Below, one piece after another: positions 15,577 through 25,453 of a stretch of DNA of 43,412 nt. Positions within the stretch are counted from its first letter, which is position 1. Every line of letters starts with the position of its first letter. The notes under the pieces are model-generated. The model saw only the letters and a program-made list of their open reading frames with translations, was not told the origin of the DNA and made no database searches. Origin of the DNA: Allosediminivita pacifica (GTDB lineage Bacteria; Pseudomonadota; Alphaproteobacteria; Rhodobacterales; Rhodobacteraceae); contig NZ_QBKN01000036.1 of NCBI RefSeq assembly GCF_003054175.1, positions 1 to 43,412 of the forward strand, written 5' to 3'. Both the position numbers and the translations under genes were made by a program.

Positions 15577-16470
15577 TTGAAGCGGGACGAACTGGGTGAC
15601 CTCATGGCCTTTCTGGCGGTCTGCGAAGAGCGGAGCTTCACCCGCGCCGCGGCCCGTCTGGGCACCTCTCAGAGCTCGCTCAGCCACACGGTGAAGCGGC
15701 TGGAGGAGCGGCTCGACCTGCGCCTGCTGACGCGGACCACGCGCAACGTCTCGCCCACGCTGGCAGGGGAGCAGCTGGCCGAGACCCTGCGCCCGGCCTT
15801 CGACGATATCGAGGCGCGGCTTTCCAGCCTGAACGAGATGCGTGCCAAGCCTGCGGGCCTCGTCCGGCTCACCACCTCGCGCCATGCCGCGACCGAGATC
15901 CTCTGGCCTCGGCTGAACCCGGTGCTGGCCGAACATCCGGACGTTGAGCTGGAGATCAACGTTGAGCAGCGTATGGTGGACATCGTCGAAGAACGCTTCG
16001 ACGCAGGAGTCCGGCTGGGCGAAAGCGTCGAGAAGGACATGATCGCGGTGCGGATCGGCCCTGACCTGCGGATGCTGACCGTGGGAGCGCCGGAGTATTT
16101 CGCCGCTCATGGCCGCCCCGAGACGCCCCACGACCTGACCGAGCACAATTGCATCAACCTGCGCCTGCCCACACTCGGCGGGCTCTACGCGTGGGAATAC
16201 GAGCGGGATGGCAAACCCCTGAACGTGCGGGTCGAGGGCCAGCTGACCAGCAATGACGTGGATGTGATCGTGCAGGCCTGCCTCGACGGGCGGGGGCTAT
16301 GCTGCCTGCCAGATTACCATTTGAACAGCCACCTGCAGGACGGGCGGCTGGAAGCCGTGCTCAAGGATTTCTCGCCGCCCTTCCCAGGTTACCACATGTA
16401 CTACCCGTCGCGGCGGCAGGCCTCGCCCGCCTTCCAGCTCATCCTACGCGCACTGAGGTATCGCGATTGA
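15577..16470 (+). CDS. LysR-type transcriptional regulator
   Basis: This is a 297-residue regulator. The N-terminal winged helix-turn-helix covers residues about 1-60 (FLAVCEERSFTRAAARLGTSQSSLSHTVKRLEERL). The C-terminal substrate-binding domain runs from about 90 to the end, with RLTTSRHAATEILWPRL and DVELEINVEQRMVDIVEERFDAGVRLGE. The start is a TTG at 15577 with AAGGAC eight bases upstream; a later ATG at 15604 would remove the first residues of the domain. It is the only regulator in the 8-21 kb region. A motif found in four promoter regions there also lies in its own promoter, so it most likely controls the whole redox island. The inducer is unknown. Its 3' end overlaps the convergent RibD-like gene by 32 bases. 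Confidence 0.95.
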   Translation: MKRDELGDLMAFLAVCEERSFTRAAARLGTSQSSLSHTVKRLEERLDLRLLTRTTRNVSPTLAGEQLAETLRPAFDDIEARLSSLNEMRAKPAGLVRLTTSRHAATEILWPRLNPVLAEHPDVELEINVEQRMVDIVEERFDAGVRLGESVEKDMIAVRIGPDLRMLTVGAPEYFAAHGRPETPHDLTEHNCINLRLPTLGGLYAWEYERDGKPLNVRVEGQLTSNDVDVIVQACLDGRGLCCLPDYHLNSHLQDGRLEAVLKDFSPPFPGYHMYYPSRRQASPAFQLILRALRYRD

Positions 16471-17179
16471 CCGCGTAGCGCAGGTGCACCGCCTGATGCT
16501 CCAGCGCCTCGACGCTTTTTAGGCTCAGCTTCAGCTCGGTCATCGAACGGCTGGTCTCCACGAGGTTGCGTGCGCCTTCGCGGCCATCAAGCGCGGGGAT
16601 CATCAGCAGGCTGAACTCATCGATCAACCCGGCCTCCAGGAAGAGGCCGTTGATGACACCGCCGCCCTCGACCAGCATCAGCGTCGCGCCGAAATGCTCG
16701 GCCAGCTCTGCCAGAAGCCAGTCCGGGTCGATCCGCTGCGTCGGAGAGACCAGGTAGGAGATGCTGCGCGAAGCAAGCTCGCGGAGGTGGCCGTCCGGCA
16801 CGTCCGGGCCCAGCACCATGACAAGATGTTCCCCGTCCAGGACACCGCTTTCCCAGTGCAGCTTGCCAGAGGGGTCCAGCACGACCGCCAGCGGCAGATC
16901 ACGGTTGACGCCCAGGTGCAGGCGGCGGGCCGGGGCAGCGCCGCCGGGATCCTCCGCCATGCCCGTCGCATAGGGGGCCATTGTCACCCGCCCCACGATA
17001 TAGCCACGGGCGCCGAAACCCCGCATCAGCTCGTAGTAGAGGTCAGTCTGGTCGCTCCGCTCGACGCCTTCCGTGGCGCACCAGCTGGATACGTCGACCC
17101 GGGCGTCCAGTCCGGTGACCATGTGGCAGATGACGCGGGGCCTCGAATTCGGGGGCGGAGAGTTGGTGTCAGTTGCCAT
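16439..17179 (-). CDS. RibD C-terminal / dihydrofolate reductase-like protein
   Basis: This 246-residue protein has the RibD_C/DHFR-like fold: RPRVICHMVTGLDARVD at the start, GYIVGRVTM near residue 60, and LLAELAEHFGATLMLVEGGGVINGLFLEAGLIDEFSLLMIP, the family's most recognisable block. It is a cytoplasmic NADPH-dependent reductase of unknown substrate. A role in riboflavin synthesis is unlikely because the deaminase domain is missing and the context is stress- or redox-related. It starts within the end of the carboxymuconolactone decarboxylase-like gene (11-base overlap) with GGAG upstream, and so is the last gene of the aldo/keto reductase operon. Confidence 0.88.
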   Translation of the reverse strand: MATDTNSPPPNSRPRVICHMVTGLDARVDVSSWCATEGVERSDQTDLYYELMRGFGARGYIVGRVTMAPYATGMAEDPGGAAPARRLHLGVNRDLPLAVVLDPSGKLHWESGVLDGEHLVMVLGPDVPDGHLRELASRSISYLVSPTQRIDPDWLLAELAEHFGATLMLVEGGGVINGLFLEAGLIDEFSLLMIPALDGREGARNLVETSRSMTELKLSLKSVEALEHQAVHLRYAVNRDTSVRVG

Positions 17180-17876
17180 TTCTCTGCTCCAGGATCTGTT
17201 TCAGGACGGGCACCGCGGACATGGCTCGCGGCCAACCGGCGTAGAAGGCCAGGTGGGCCAGGGCGGCACCGGCCTGCTCTTCGGTCAGGCCGTTGTCGAG
17301 CGCGCGGTTCATGTGGAACGGAAGCTGTTCGGGTTGGCCGATCATGACCAGCGCGGCAACCGTGGCGAGCGAACGGTCACGCGGGCTCAGGTCCGGGCGG
17401 CGCCATAGATCACCGAACAGGGCCTCGTCGGTCAGGTCGGCCAGCAACGGCGCGGTCGGGCGGACGTTCTTGTCCACGATGGCGGCGCGGGCAGCTTCGG
17501 CCTCTGCGGGCAGGTCCAGCTTGGGTGACGGGCTCTGCGTCACCTGCGCCACGCCCCTCTCGTCGAAAACCTTGCGCAGTTCCGCGGCGGCGGACATGGC
17601 ATTCGGCCAGCCCGTGTAGATCGCCAGTTGCAGGGTAATCTCCGCCAGCTCCTCGGGCAGCAGCCCATTGTCCAGACCGCGTGCCGAGTGGCTGCCCAGC
17701 TGCGGGACCTTGCCGCCCGCGATCAGCGCCGAGATGGTCAGCAGCGACCGGTCGCGCTGCGTCAGGGCGTCCGATGGCCAGACGCGCCCGAACAGCACCC
17801 GGTCCGTAAAGGCCCCGAGGCCGGGCGTGGTGTCGTAGATCATCGCGGGGGCGACGCGCGGAAATTCTTCGGGCAT
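17169..17876 (-). CDS. Carboxymuconolactone decarboxylase family protein, two domains
   Basis: This 235-residue protein contains two copies of the CMD domain. The repeats are visible as LPQ-type blocks: SHSARGLDNGLLPEELAEITLQLAIYTGWPNAMSA and FHMNRALDNGLTEEQAGAALAHLAFYAGWPRAMSA. There is no CxxC pair, so it is not an AhpD-like peroxidase reductant. It resembles stand-alone CMD proteins encoded with cupins and SDRs rather than a beta-ketoadipate pathway enzyme. It is second in the operon after the aldo/keto reductase (82-base gap) and overlaps the RibD-like gene. AAGGAAA precedes the ATG at 17876. Confidence 0.9.
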   Translation of the reverse strand: MPEEFPRVAPAMIYDTTPGLGAFTDRVLFGRVWPSDALTQRDRSLLTISALIAGGKVPQLGSHSARGLDNGLLPEELAEITLQLAIYTGWPNAMSAAAELRKVFDERGVAQVTQSPSPKLDLPAEAEAARAAIVDKNVRPTAPLLADLTDEALFGDLWRRPDLSPRDRSLATVAALVMIGQPEQLPFHMNRALDNGLTEEQAGAALAHLAFYAGWPRAMSAVPVLKQILEQRNGN

Positions 17877-17958
17877 GCGGTTTCCTTAACTTCTGTCTAT
17901 TTCTGGGGTCGGGGACGCGCCCCGGAGTAGGGCCGGGGCGCATCGGAAGGACAGGGGC

Positions 17959-18954
<996 letters not shown>

Positions 18955-19018
18955 TCATGGAATGCTTAGGGGACCCCTGGGGGTCTCCCGGTCAGAAGGT
19001 AGCCATTGCGAGATATCT

Positions 19019-19049
19019 GATTAGCTGGCGAATACCGCAAGCGCTTATG
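19019..19049 (+). promoter_or_regulatory. LysR-type operator candidate, copy 4
   Basis: GATTAG (19019-19024), CCG (19035-19037) and CTTATG (19044-19049). It lies between the divergent aldo/keto reductase operon and the plus-strand pair of interrupted genes. Confidence 0.72.
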
Positions 19050-19154
19050 CAAGTGCCTCATTAATGCGCCACGCGCATGAGCCCTTGCCGCATCATATCT
19101 CTAATCGCATGGACCTCACTGCGTTACCTTCTGCGTCAGCAAGAGGAAAAGCCC

Positions 19155-19733
19155 ATGACGAACATTCTGATCATCGGTGCAACCGGCGGGATCGCCCGTG
19201 AGGCCATTGGCCTCTTCGAGGACCGGACCGACTGCACCCTCACCCTGTACCAGCGCCGTCCCGCACGAGGCGACATCGAACACCGCGTGATCATAGGCGA
19301 CGCCACGGATGAAGCTTTGCTGACCCGCGCCATGGCCGGGCAGGACGTAGTCTATGCCAACCTCTCCGGTAACCTGCCGCAGCAGGCCCGGGCGATCACC
19401 TCCGCCATGGACGCCGCCGGCGTCAAACGGCTGATCTTCATCCTCTCCATGGGTATCCATGACGAGGTTCCCGGCGAAAGCTACGGATCCATCCTGGACC
19501 CCTACCGCCACGCAGCTGAGGTCATCGCGCACAGCGACCTAGATTATACGATCCTGCGTCCCGCCTGGCTGAACGACAAGGCATAGATTTCCTACGGGAC
19601 GACCACCCGGAACGAGCCGTTCAAGAACCCGGACGCCTATGTCTCTCGCCGCAGCGTGGCCGACATGGTCGTGAAACTGGCCACCAACCCGGGCCTAGCA
19701 AGCCGCGAAAGCCTTGGCATTCACAAGAAGTGA
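19155..19733 (+). pseudogene. NAD(P)H-binding (NmrA/YbjT-like) protein gene with an in-frame stop
   Basis: The gene would encode about 192 residues starting MTNILIIGATGGIAREAIGLF at an ATG preceded by AGAGGAAAA. After 143 codons a TAG (19584-19586) interrupts it within LRPAWLNDKA. The same frame then continues with clean family sequence (ISYGTTTRNEPFKNPDAYVS, then SRRSVADMVVKLATNPGL) to a TGA at 19731-19733. A single base change (for instance GAG to TAG) explains this. The C-terminal quarter is needed for the fold in this family, so the product is probably inactive unless the stop is read through. It is followed after 15 bases by another gene with the same kind of defect. Confidence 0.85.
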
Positions 19734-19748
19734 ACCTGGAGTAAAGAC

Positions 19749-20633
19749 ATGCAGACCTTCAAACTGAACACCGGTGCGGACATTCCCGCCATCGGCTTCG
19801 GCGTCTACCGCGCCGCTCCGGAAGAGACCGTCGAAGCCGTGAAAGCGGCCTTCGAAGCCAGGTATCGCCACGTGGACACCGCCGCGGCCTACATGAACGA
19901 AGAGCAAGTCGGCGAAGCCTTCCGCGCCTCGGGCCTGGCCCGCGAGGACGTCTTCATCGAGAGCAAGCTCTGGATTTCCGACTACACCTATGACGGCGCG
20001 ATGCACGGCTTCGACCGCTCGCTGCGCAAGCTCGGCATGGACTACGTCGACCGCTACCTGCTGCACCAGCCGGCCACCGAAGAGTTCGAGCGTACTCTGG
20101 GCGCCTTCAAGGCCATGACGGAAATCGCTGCCTCTGGCCGTGCCCGCGCCATCGGCGTGTCGAACTTCTCCATCGACCAGATCAAGGCCGTCATCGACGC
20201 CACGGGCGTGGTGCCCGCCACCAAACAGGTTGAGCTGCACCCGTTCTTAACCAACGCACCCCTCGCCGCCTTCCACCGCGAACACGACATCCTGACCCAG
20301 GCCTGGTCTCCCATCGGTGGCGTGACCCGCTACTTCACCGAGGACCCCAAGCCCGAGGGTGACCCCCTGACGCACCTGACCATCGTCGAGATAGCCTAAG
20401 CCCATGGCAAGACCACCGCCCAGGTCATCCTGCGCTGGCAGGTCGAGCTTGGCCACTCTGCCATCCCGAAATCGGACAAGCCGCACCGGATCGCGGAAAA
20501 CATCGACGTTTTCGACTTCTCCCTGACGGAGAAGGAAGTCGCGCTGATCTCCGCCCTCGATACAGGCAAGCGCGGTGGTCCGGACCCGGATACGATCAGC
20601 ACCAAGACCTACAGCTTCGCGATCCCAGACTGA
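19749..20633 (+). pseudogene. Aldo/keto reductase gene (2,5-diketogluconate reductase-like) with an in-frame stop
   Basis: The full frame is 294 codons. It reads MQTFKLNTGADIPAIGFGVYRAAPEE, with the catalytic Asp/Tyr region HVDTAAAYMNEE, Lys in IESKLW and His in LLHQPAT. A TAA (20397-20399) cuts it after 216 residues. The frame continues as AHGKTTAQVILRWQVE, then IPKSDKPHRIAENIDVFDF, including the cofactor-binding segment, to a TGA at 20631-20633. One substitution (for instance AAA or GAA to TAA) accounts for the break. The loss removes the NADPH adenine-binding part, so the truncated protein should be inactive. It forms an operon with the interrupted NAD(P)H-binding gene. Confidence 0.85.
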
Positions 20634-20833
20634 TCTCTCCGTCTGTGGTTAAAGACCAAGCATCCCAAACCTGCCCCGCCGCATCTCCGGTAGGGCGGGT
20701 TACATGATTACTCATGCGCCACCTGACAACCCATGCTGGATTTAGCGGATACTGACACAGGCCACGAAAATCATCGTTAGGTCTATAAGACGGCGGGAGA
20801 CCGGCGCTGATCATTATTAGGAGCAGGACCCTG

Positions 20834-21069
20834 ATGGATTTCGAACATGACGGCGCCGCACTGCCCTCCATTAATGTGATCGGTCCCGGGTCGCTCGGAG
20901 AAACGGTTGGACGGGCGCTGGCCGCTGCCGGCTACCGGGCCATTCTCTCTCCCCCCCGAACGGCTGGAGCACGACGCGGCAGAGATGAAGAGCAAGCTGA
21001 TCATCGACGCCACCAACCCCTCGGGCCCCTCCGCCCAAGGCCGCCAAGGCGAGAAGATCGGCACGAGTG
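20834..21069 (+). pseudogene. Frameshifted, internally deleted relative of the NADP-binding oxidoreductase
   Basis: The first frame reads INVIGPGSLGETVGRALAAAGYRAILS, matching the Rossmann start of the protein at 11393-12046. After a run of seven C residues (about 20951) the match jumps frame to PERLEHDAAEM. It then goes straight to KSKLIIDATNPSG, skipping roughly 35-40 residues present in the intact relative. AGGAGCAGGACC precedes the ATG, so the promoter-proximal part is still recognisable. It is a dead copy from the same type of cluster. Confidence 0.75.
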
Positions 21070-21501
21070 AGATCTGCCTGCGACGCGGGCCGCATTCTGA
21101 ACCCGGTGACAGCGCGCACGACTCTCGGCGGCGACGTCGATCTGGGCATCCGCATCGCGCCCCTGCCGGTCAATCCTGCCATCGTTTTCGACGAAAACCT
21201 CGCTACCTTCGACCCAAGGTTGACGGCAAAACCTTGCGGTAAGCGCCGCATCTTACTGAAGTTAAAAGATGAAACCATCCAGGCCCTATGCGGTCGTCGC
21301 CTAGACAGTATTGGTCCGATCATTTTGTTGACCTGCAAGGCAAAAAGGTAGAACCATTAAGCACCCAAGCAGCGCATTCCAATCTTGGGCGCAGCGCCCT
21401 GGAGAGAGGGGCGCAGTACAACGAAGCGGACCGGTGGCAGGGAGGAGAGCTGCCGTCGCGTCCCTATCCGGACGACAATTCATTGGTAGGAGGAGACCAA
21501 G
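21070..21501. other. Region without a recognised gene
   Basis: This 432-base stretch lies between the oxidoreductase relic and the TRAP binding-protein gene. A plus-strand frame (21067-21351) is open but reads as no family I can name with confidence; one phrase (DVDLGIRIAPLP) recalls LysR substrate-binding domains. It is probably further debris. The ribosome binding site AGGAGGAG before 21502 is at its right end. No terminator was seen. Confidence 0.4.
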
Positions 21502-22584
21502 ATGAGGACGCCGAAAAATGCGACGATGGCAGATGACGGACGGCACGACACGATGGCCGGGCAGGCCCGTTTTCGCCGAAGCGCGGGTGCCGGGGCAACA
21601 GCCCTCGCCCTGTTCGCCCTGACGGCCTCGGCAGGCACGGCGGAGAGTCTGACGCTTGCGCATGGCTTCAACCCGAACCATTACTGGTCCACCCAAATCA
21701 TCGACCCTTGGATGGCCTGCGTCACCGAGGGCACCGGTGGCGACTACACCTTCCAGAACTATCCCAGCGGCCAGATCGTGAAATTCGCGGAATCCATTGA
21801 CGCCATGCATGGCGGTCTGACGGATGTCTCGACGATTTCGGTCGGTTACGAAACGACCCGGCTGCCGCTGAATGGCGTGTCGATGCTGCCCGACATGGGG
21901 GGCACATCGGTCGAGATGGTGGGGGCATACCGTCATATGCTGGACGAGAACACGGTGCTGAAGGCCGAATACACCGACAACGATGTGCATCCGCTGATCG
22001 TCAGCCTGCTGCCGGTCTACCAGTTGGTCACCCGATCGGGACCGATCACCAGCCTCGAGGGGCTGCGGGGCAAGGTCATCCGATCCTCTGGCGGCGCGCT
22101 GACACTGACGGTCAACACGCTGGGAGCCTCGGCGACCGAGATGCCTTCGTCGGATGTCTATGTGGCCTTCCAGAACGGTGTGGTGGACGGGGCGCTCTCG
22201 GCGATTTCGAGCATCAAGCCCTATCACCTGGAGGAGGTCGTGAAAGGGGTCAGCACCAACGGGCAATTCGGCTCTTTCGCGACGCTGCTGGCGATGGAGA
22301 TGCCGACCTACGAGGCGCTGCCCGACGACGTGCAGCAGGTCTTCGATCAATGCGGCCTGCAGGTGGAGCGCGACGTTGCCGCCTATCTGGATGCAGAAAA
22401 CGAGACGCTGAAGGAAGAGCTCTCGGGGATGGGGATCGCAGTCTATGAATTCCCGGCCGAGATGCAGCAAGCCATGCTGGAGGCCATGGCACCGGTTGCC
22501 GAGGGATTCATTTCGCGGCTGTCCGAACGGGGCCTGCCGGCGCAGGAGACCTATGACGCCTATCGCGCGGCGCTGGCCGAGTAA
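21502..22584 (+). CDS. TRAP transporter substrate-binding protein (DctP family)
   Basis: This 360-residue protein has a long N-terminus and a signal peptide (about residues 24-48, RRSAGAGATALALFALTASAGTAES). The body follows the DctP family: LTLAHGFNPNHYWSTQI, then a SLEGLRGKVIRSSGG block near 185-200, where the conserved ligand-carboxylate-binding Arg sits, and DVYVAFQNGVVDGALS. DctP proteins capture organic acids in the periplasm for the DctQ-DctM membrane subunits, but neither membrane gene is in the window. A strong AGGAGGAG lies before the ATG. Given the catabolic cluster downstream, it may capture that pathway's acid substrate using a permease encoded elsewhere, or it may be an orphan. 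Confidence 0.9.
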   Translation: MRTPKNATMADDGRHDTMAGQARFRRSAGAGATALALFALTASAGTAESLTLAHGFNPNHYWSTQIIDPWMACVTEGTGGDYTFQNYPSGQIVKFAESIDAMHGGLTDVSTISVGYETTRLPLNGVSMLPDMGGTSVEMVGAYRHMLDENTVLKAEYTDNDVHPLIVSLLPVYQLVTRSGPITSLEGLRGKVIRSSGGALTLTVNTLGASATEMPSSDVYVAFQNGVVDGALSAISSIKPYHLEEVVKGVSTNGQFGSFATLLAMEMPTYEALPDDVQQVFDQCGLQVERDVAAYLDAENETLKEELSGMGIAVYEFPAEMQQAMLEAMAPVAEGFISRLSERGLPAQETYDAYRAALAE

Positions 22585-22679
22585 CGCGACAGATCTGGCA
22601 TTTGGTTGTCCCGGCCGACGGGCCGGGGCCGCCGTTCGGTCGGCTTGCCGCTGGCGGCCGCCATCAGGGGAGGCAGGAC

Positions 22680-23876
22680 ATGACGGAATGTGGAATGGCG
22701 AACCAGGCAGAGCGGATCCGAATCCGCTCGATCCTGGTGGCGGCTTTCACCACGGGGCTGGTCAGCTTTGCGGTGCTTTACTCTCCTCAGCCACTGCTAC
22801 ACCTGGTGGCGGCGGACTATCGTGTCACACCGGCTGCCAGCGCGCTGACCATCTCCTTGCCCTCGTTGATGCTGGCGGTCTCTTCGATCGCGATGCTCTG
22901 GCTGGGGCGGCGGTTTCCGGCGGCGAAGGTGCTGCCGCTGGCAGTGCTGGCGTCCGGTGTGGTGAACATGGGCGTCTGGATGTCGCCCTGGTGGGCGGGC
23001 GTAGTGGCGGGGCGGACCGTTTTCGGTCTCTTGGCCGGGGTGATCCCGGCGGCGGTGGTGGGCTACCTGGCGGCCGAGATCCCGGCCGAGCGGATGGGGC
23101 GGGCCATGTCCTGGTACATTGCGGGCACCGGTGCGGGCGGGCTACTGGGGCGGTTGATCGCGGGTCTGTTGACCGAACCCTTCGGCTATCGCGCCTCGTT
23201 GCTGGGGATTGGCGCGGTGGCGCTGGCCTTCGGGCTGATCCTGCTCGTGGCCTTTCCGAAACCCGTGGTGGGGGATGCGGCGCGGCCTCCAGGGCGGCTC
23301 GACCTGGCCGGGCTGGGGCAGGCATTGTGCAATCCGCGTGCCGCCAGCATCTATCTGCTGGGTTTCTTTGCGATGAGCAGCTTCGTCGCCATCTTCAACT
23401 ACCTGCCGTTTGAGCTATCGTCGCCACGTTTCGGACTGTCGCAATCCAGTCTCACGCTCAGTTTCCTGCCGCTGGCGCTCGGGGTCTTCATGGTGCCGAT
23501 CTTTGGTATGTTCTATGATCGGCTTGGCCCGCGCGTGATGACCAGCCTGGCCTTTTTCCTGCTGCTGACGGGGTCGTTGGTGACGCTGACGCGCTCCATT
23601 CCCGTGCTTTTCCTTGGCATCATGTTGATCGCGCTCGGTGCCTTCGCTGGACACAGTTCGGCGACCGCGACCCTGGGTCGCCAGCGTGAAGTCGACCCGG
23701 CCTATGCCGCTTCGCTTTACATGTTCTGCTACTACATGGGCTCGGCCATTTCGGGTTATCTGGCGGGCATGGCCTATGACAGTGGCGGCTGGAGCGCGAT
23801 CATCACCGCTACCGCGATCCTGTGCGGCCTGGGGGTGGGCGTGGCGCTGGCTGTCTTGCCACGCAATCCGCATTGA
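22680..23876 (+). CDS. MFS transporter, 12 membrane segments
   Basis: This is a 398-residue inner-membrane carrier. It begins MTECGMANQAERIRIRSILVAAFTTG and runs through about 12 hydrophobic segments. The first-half loop has LWLGRRFPAAKVLPLA, the reduced motif A of YnfM/AraJ-like carriers. The phrase AEIPAERMGRAMSWYIAGTGAGG lies in the middle. The start at 22680 follows GGGGAGGCAGGAC; the frame is open earlier without a better site. It lies 95 bases after the TRAP binding-protein gene on the same strand, with a GC-rich hairpin (22610-22627) between them. The substrate is unknown; uptake or export of the cluster's acid is possible. Confidence 0.88.
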   Translation: MTECGMANQAERIRIRSILVAAFTTGLVSFAVLYSPQPLLHLVAADYRVTPAASALTISLPSLMLAVSSIAMLWLGRRFPAAKVLPLAVLASGVVNMGVWMSPWWAGVVAGRTVFGLLAGVIPAAVVGYLAAEIPAERMGRAMSWYIAGTGAGGLLGRLIAGLLTEPFGYRASLLGIGAVALAFGLILLVAFPKPVVGDAARPPGRLDLAGLGQALCNPRAASIYLLGFFAMSSFVAIFNYLPFELSSPRFGLSQSSLTLSFLPLALGVFMVPIFGMFYDRLGPRVMTSLAFFLLLTGSLVTLTRSIPVLFLGIMLIALGAFAGHSSATATLGRQREVDPAYAASLYMFCYYMGSAISGYLAGMAYDSGGWSAIITATAILCGLGVGVALAVLPRNPH

Positions 23877-24172
23877 TCCTTCTTCGCTGCAAACGGATCG
23901 CTCCCCCTTTAGGCCGTGATTTCGTGCCCGTGTGCTCTGACGGATGGGCCGATTTGTACTGTAAGCAGTATCCATAACTCACTGTATTATAATAGAAAAT
24001 ATTCTTCTTTCTGGGGCACTGTCGAATTCGGCTTTACAGGGCTGCCCGCATGATGCGAGAAATGGTCAGTCCATATTGGAGTGGCGAGTCTTGGACGGCC
24101 GCGCCAGGGATGCGCAGGCGGTCGGAGGAGGTACCGGGCTGACCTGCATCGAGGAGACAAGGGAGGCTCAAG
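23877..24172. promoter_or_regulatory. Leader region of catabolic operon I
   Basis: This gap before the first CoA-transferase gene contains a small inverted repeat TACTG-TAAG-CAGTA (23957-23970) and a perfect TATAAT (23988-23993) in an AT-rich patch. The GntR-like operator follows at 24059-24072. No good -35 box sits 17 bp from the TATAAT, so the promoter is tentative. No gene was seen in it. Confidence 0.4.
24059..24072 (+). promoter_or_regulatory. GntR/FadR-like operator candidate, operon I
   Basis: GAAATGGTCAGTCC matches AAATTGGTCAGTCC at 37996-38009 in 12 of 14 bases. It lies about 100 bp before the operon I start. TGGTC-N-GACCA-like sequences are typical of GntR-family FadR-type regulators. 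Confidence 0.6.
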
Positions 24173-25408
24173 ATGCCGCAATCCGCGGATACATTGCCGA
24201 TGGAGCAGGTCCAGGCGGTGGCCAACAGGCCGTTGGAGGGCGTGACGGTCATCGATCTCGGCCAGATCTATAACGGTCCGTATGCAACGTTCCTGATGGC
24301 CATGGCCGGGGCCCGAGTCATCAAGGTTGAACCGGTGGGCGGCGAGAAGATGCGCCGGCGCGGCACCGTTGGCGGGGCCATGCTGCCCTTCGCCATGCTC
24401 AATTCCAACAAGGAGTTCATCACCCTCAACCTGAAGTCCGCAGAGGGCGTCGAGTTGCTCAAGAAGATGGTGCAGAAAGCCGACATCCTGCTGGAAAACT
24501 TTGCGCCCGGTGCCATGGATCGGCTGGGTCTTGGCTACGATGTTTTGAAAGAGGTGAACCCGGGCCTCGTCTATGCCTCGGGCACCGGTTACGGCAGCTC
24601 CGGCCCGAACCGCGACATGCTGGCCATGGATCTGACGATCCAGGCGATGTCGGGTGTGATGGCGTCGACGGGCTTCCCCGATCGTCCGCCGGTCAAGGCG
24701 GGACCGGCATTGTGCGATTTCTTCGGTGGCATCCATCTTTACGGCGCCGTGATGACGGCGCTCTACAACAAGGCGGTGACCGGCAAGGGGATGCATGTCG
24801 AGGTCTCGATGCTCGAGTCGGTCTACCCTTCGCTCAGCTCCACCCTTGGGCTCTATTATGGCTCGGGTGAGAACCCGCCCAGGACCGGCAACCGCCACGG
24901 CGGCATGGCCGAGGCCCCCTACAATGTCTACCCCTGCTCGGACGGGCACGTGGCGCTGCTCTGTGTCAGCGAAAGGCACTGGGAATCGTTGCTTTCGGCC
25001 ATGCACCGCGAAGACCTGATCGGGGTGGATCGGTTCAGTGACCTGCAGCACCGTGTCGACAATATCGACGAACTCGATGCGCTGATTGGCGGTTGGACAT
25101 CGGGTTTCACCAAGGCGGCGCTGGTCGAGGTGCTGACCGCGCGGCGTATTCCCTGCGCCCCGGTCCGCGAGATCGACGAGGTCGTCAACGATCCGCACAT
25201 GCATGCCCGCGGCACGCTCAAGCGGCTTGAACATCCGGAGCTGGGCGAGGTCGTCCTGCCCGCCGGGCCAATGTTTTTCGGCGACAGCGCGCGGGCCGAA
25301 CTGATCCCCAGCAAGGCCGTCGGTGCCGATAACCGGCACGTCTTCGGCGATTGGCTGGGGCTCGATGAAGAAGAGCTCGCGGCCCTTTCCAGGGGCGGCG
25401 CCTTCTGA
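24173..25408 (+). CDS. Class III CoA-transferase (CaiB/BaiF/Frc family)
   Basis: This 411-residue cytoplasmic enzyme would activate a carboxylic acid by moving CoA from a donor such as succinyl-CoA. The family opening RPLEGVTVIDLGQIYNGPYATFLMAMAGARVIKVE lies at 19-53. The likely nucleophilic Asp182 is in ALCDFFGGIHLYG, matching the catalytic Asp of formyl-CoA transferase by position. PCAPVREIDEVVNDPHMHARG is at about 327-347. The length is normal. It is first of nine genes in operon I, with GGGAGG before the ATG. A second member of the family (39814) opens another part of the cluster, so two different acids or two pathway steps may need CoA transfer. The substrate is not predictable from sequence. 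Confidence 0.93.
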   Translation: MPQSADTLPMEQVQAVANRPLEGVTVIDLGQIYNGPYATFLMAMAGARVIKVEPVGGEKMRRRGTVGGAMLPFAMLNSNKEFITLNLKSAEGVELLKKMVQKADILLENFAPGAMDRLGLGYDVLKEVNPGLVYASGTGYGSSGPNRDMLAMDLTIQAMSGVMASTGFPDRPPVKAGPALCDFFGGIHLYGAVMTALYNKAVTGKGMHVEVSMLESVYPSLSSTLGLYYGSGENPPRTGNRHGGMAEAPYNVYPCSDGHVALLCVSERHWESLLSAMHREDLIGVDRFSDLQHRVDNIDELDALIGGWTSGFTKAALVEVLTARRIPCAPVREIDEVVNDPHMHARGTLKRLEHPELGEVVLPAGPMFFGDSARAELIPSKAVGADNRHVFGDWLGLDEEELAALSRGGAF

Positions 25409-25453
25409 TCGCGGCCCCGCCGCGCCACTGACATCACGCATTCGAGGTAAGAA

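Noticed and set aside
16439-16470. The 32-base overlap of the LysR and RibD-like genes as a sign of a wrong gene call
   Set aside because: Both proteins have full family ends; convergent overlap of this size is acceptable in compact bacterial DNA.
19584-20399. Recoding of the in-frame TAG and TAA as amino acids
   Set aside because: Two different stop codons in ordinary reductases, no selenocysteine- or pyrrolysine-type context and no recoding element; mutation is simpler.
21067-21351. Possible remnant of a LysR-type regulator
   Set aside because: Only one short phrase (DVDLGIRIAPLP) fits; the rest does not align with the family by eye.
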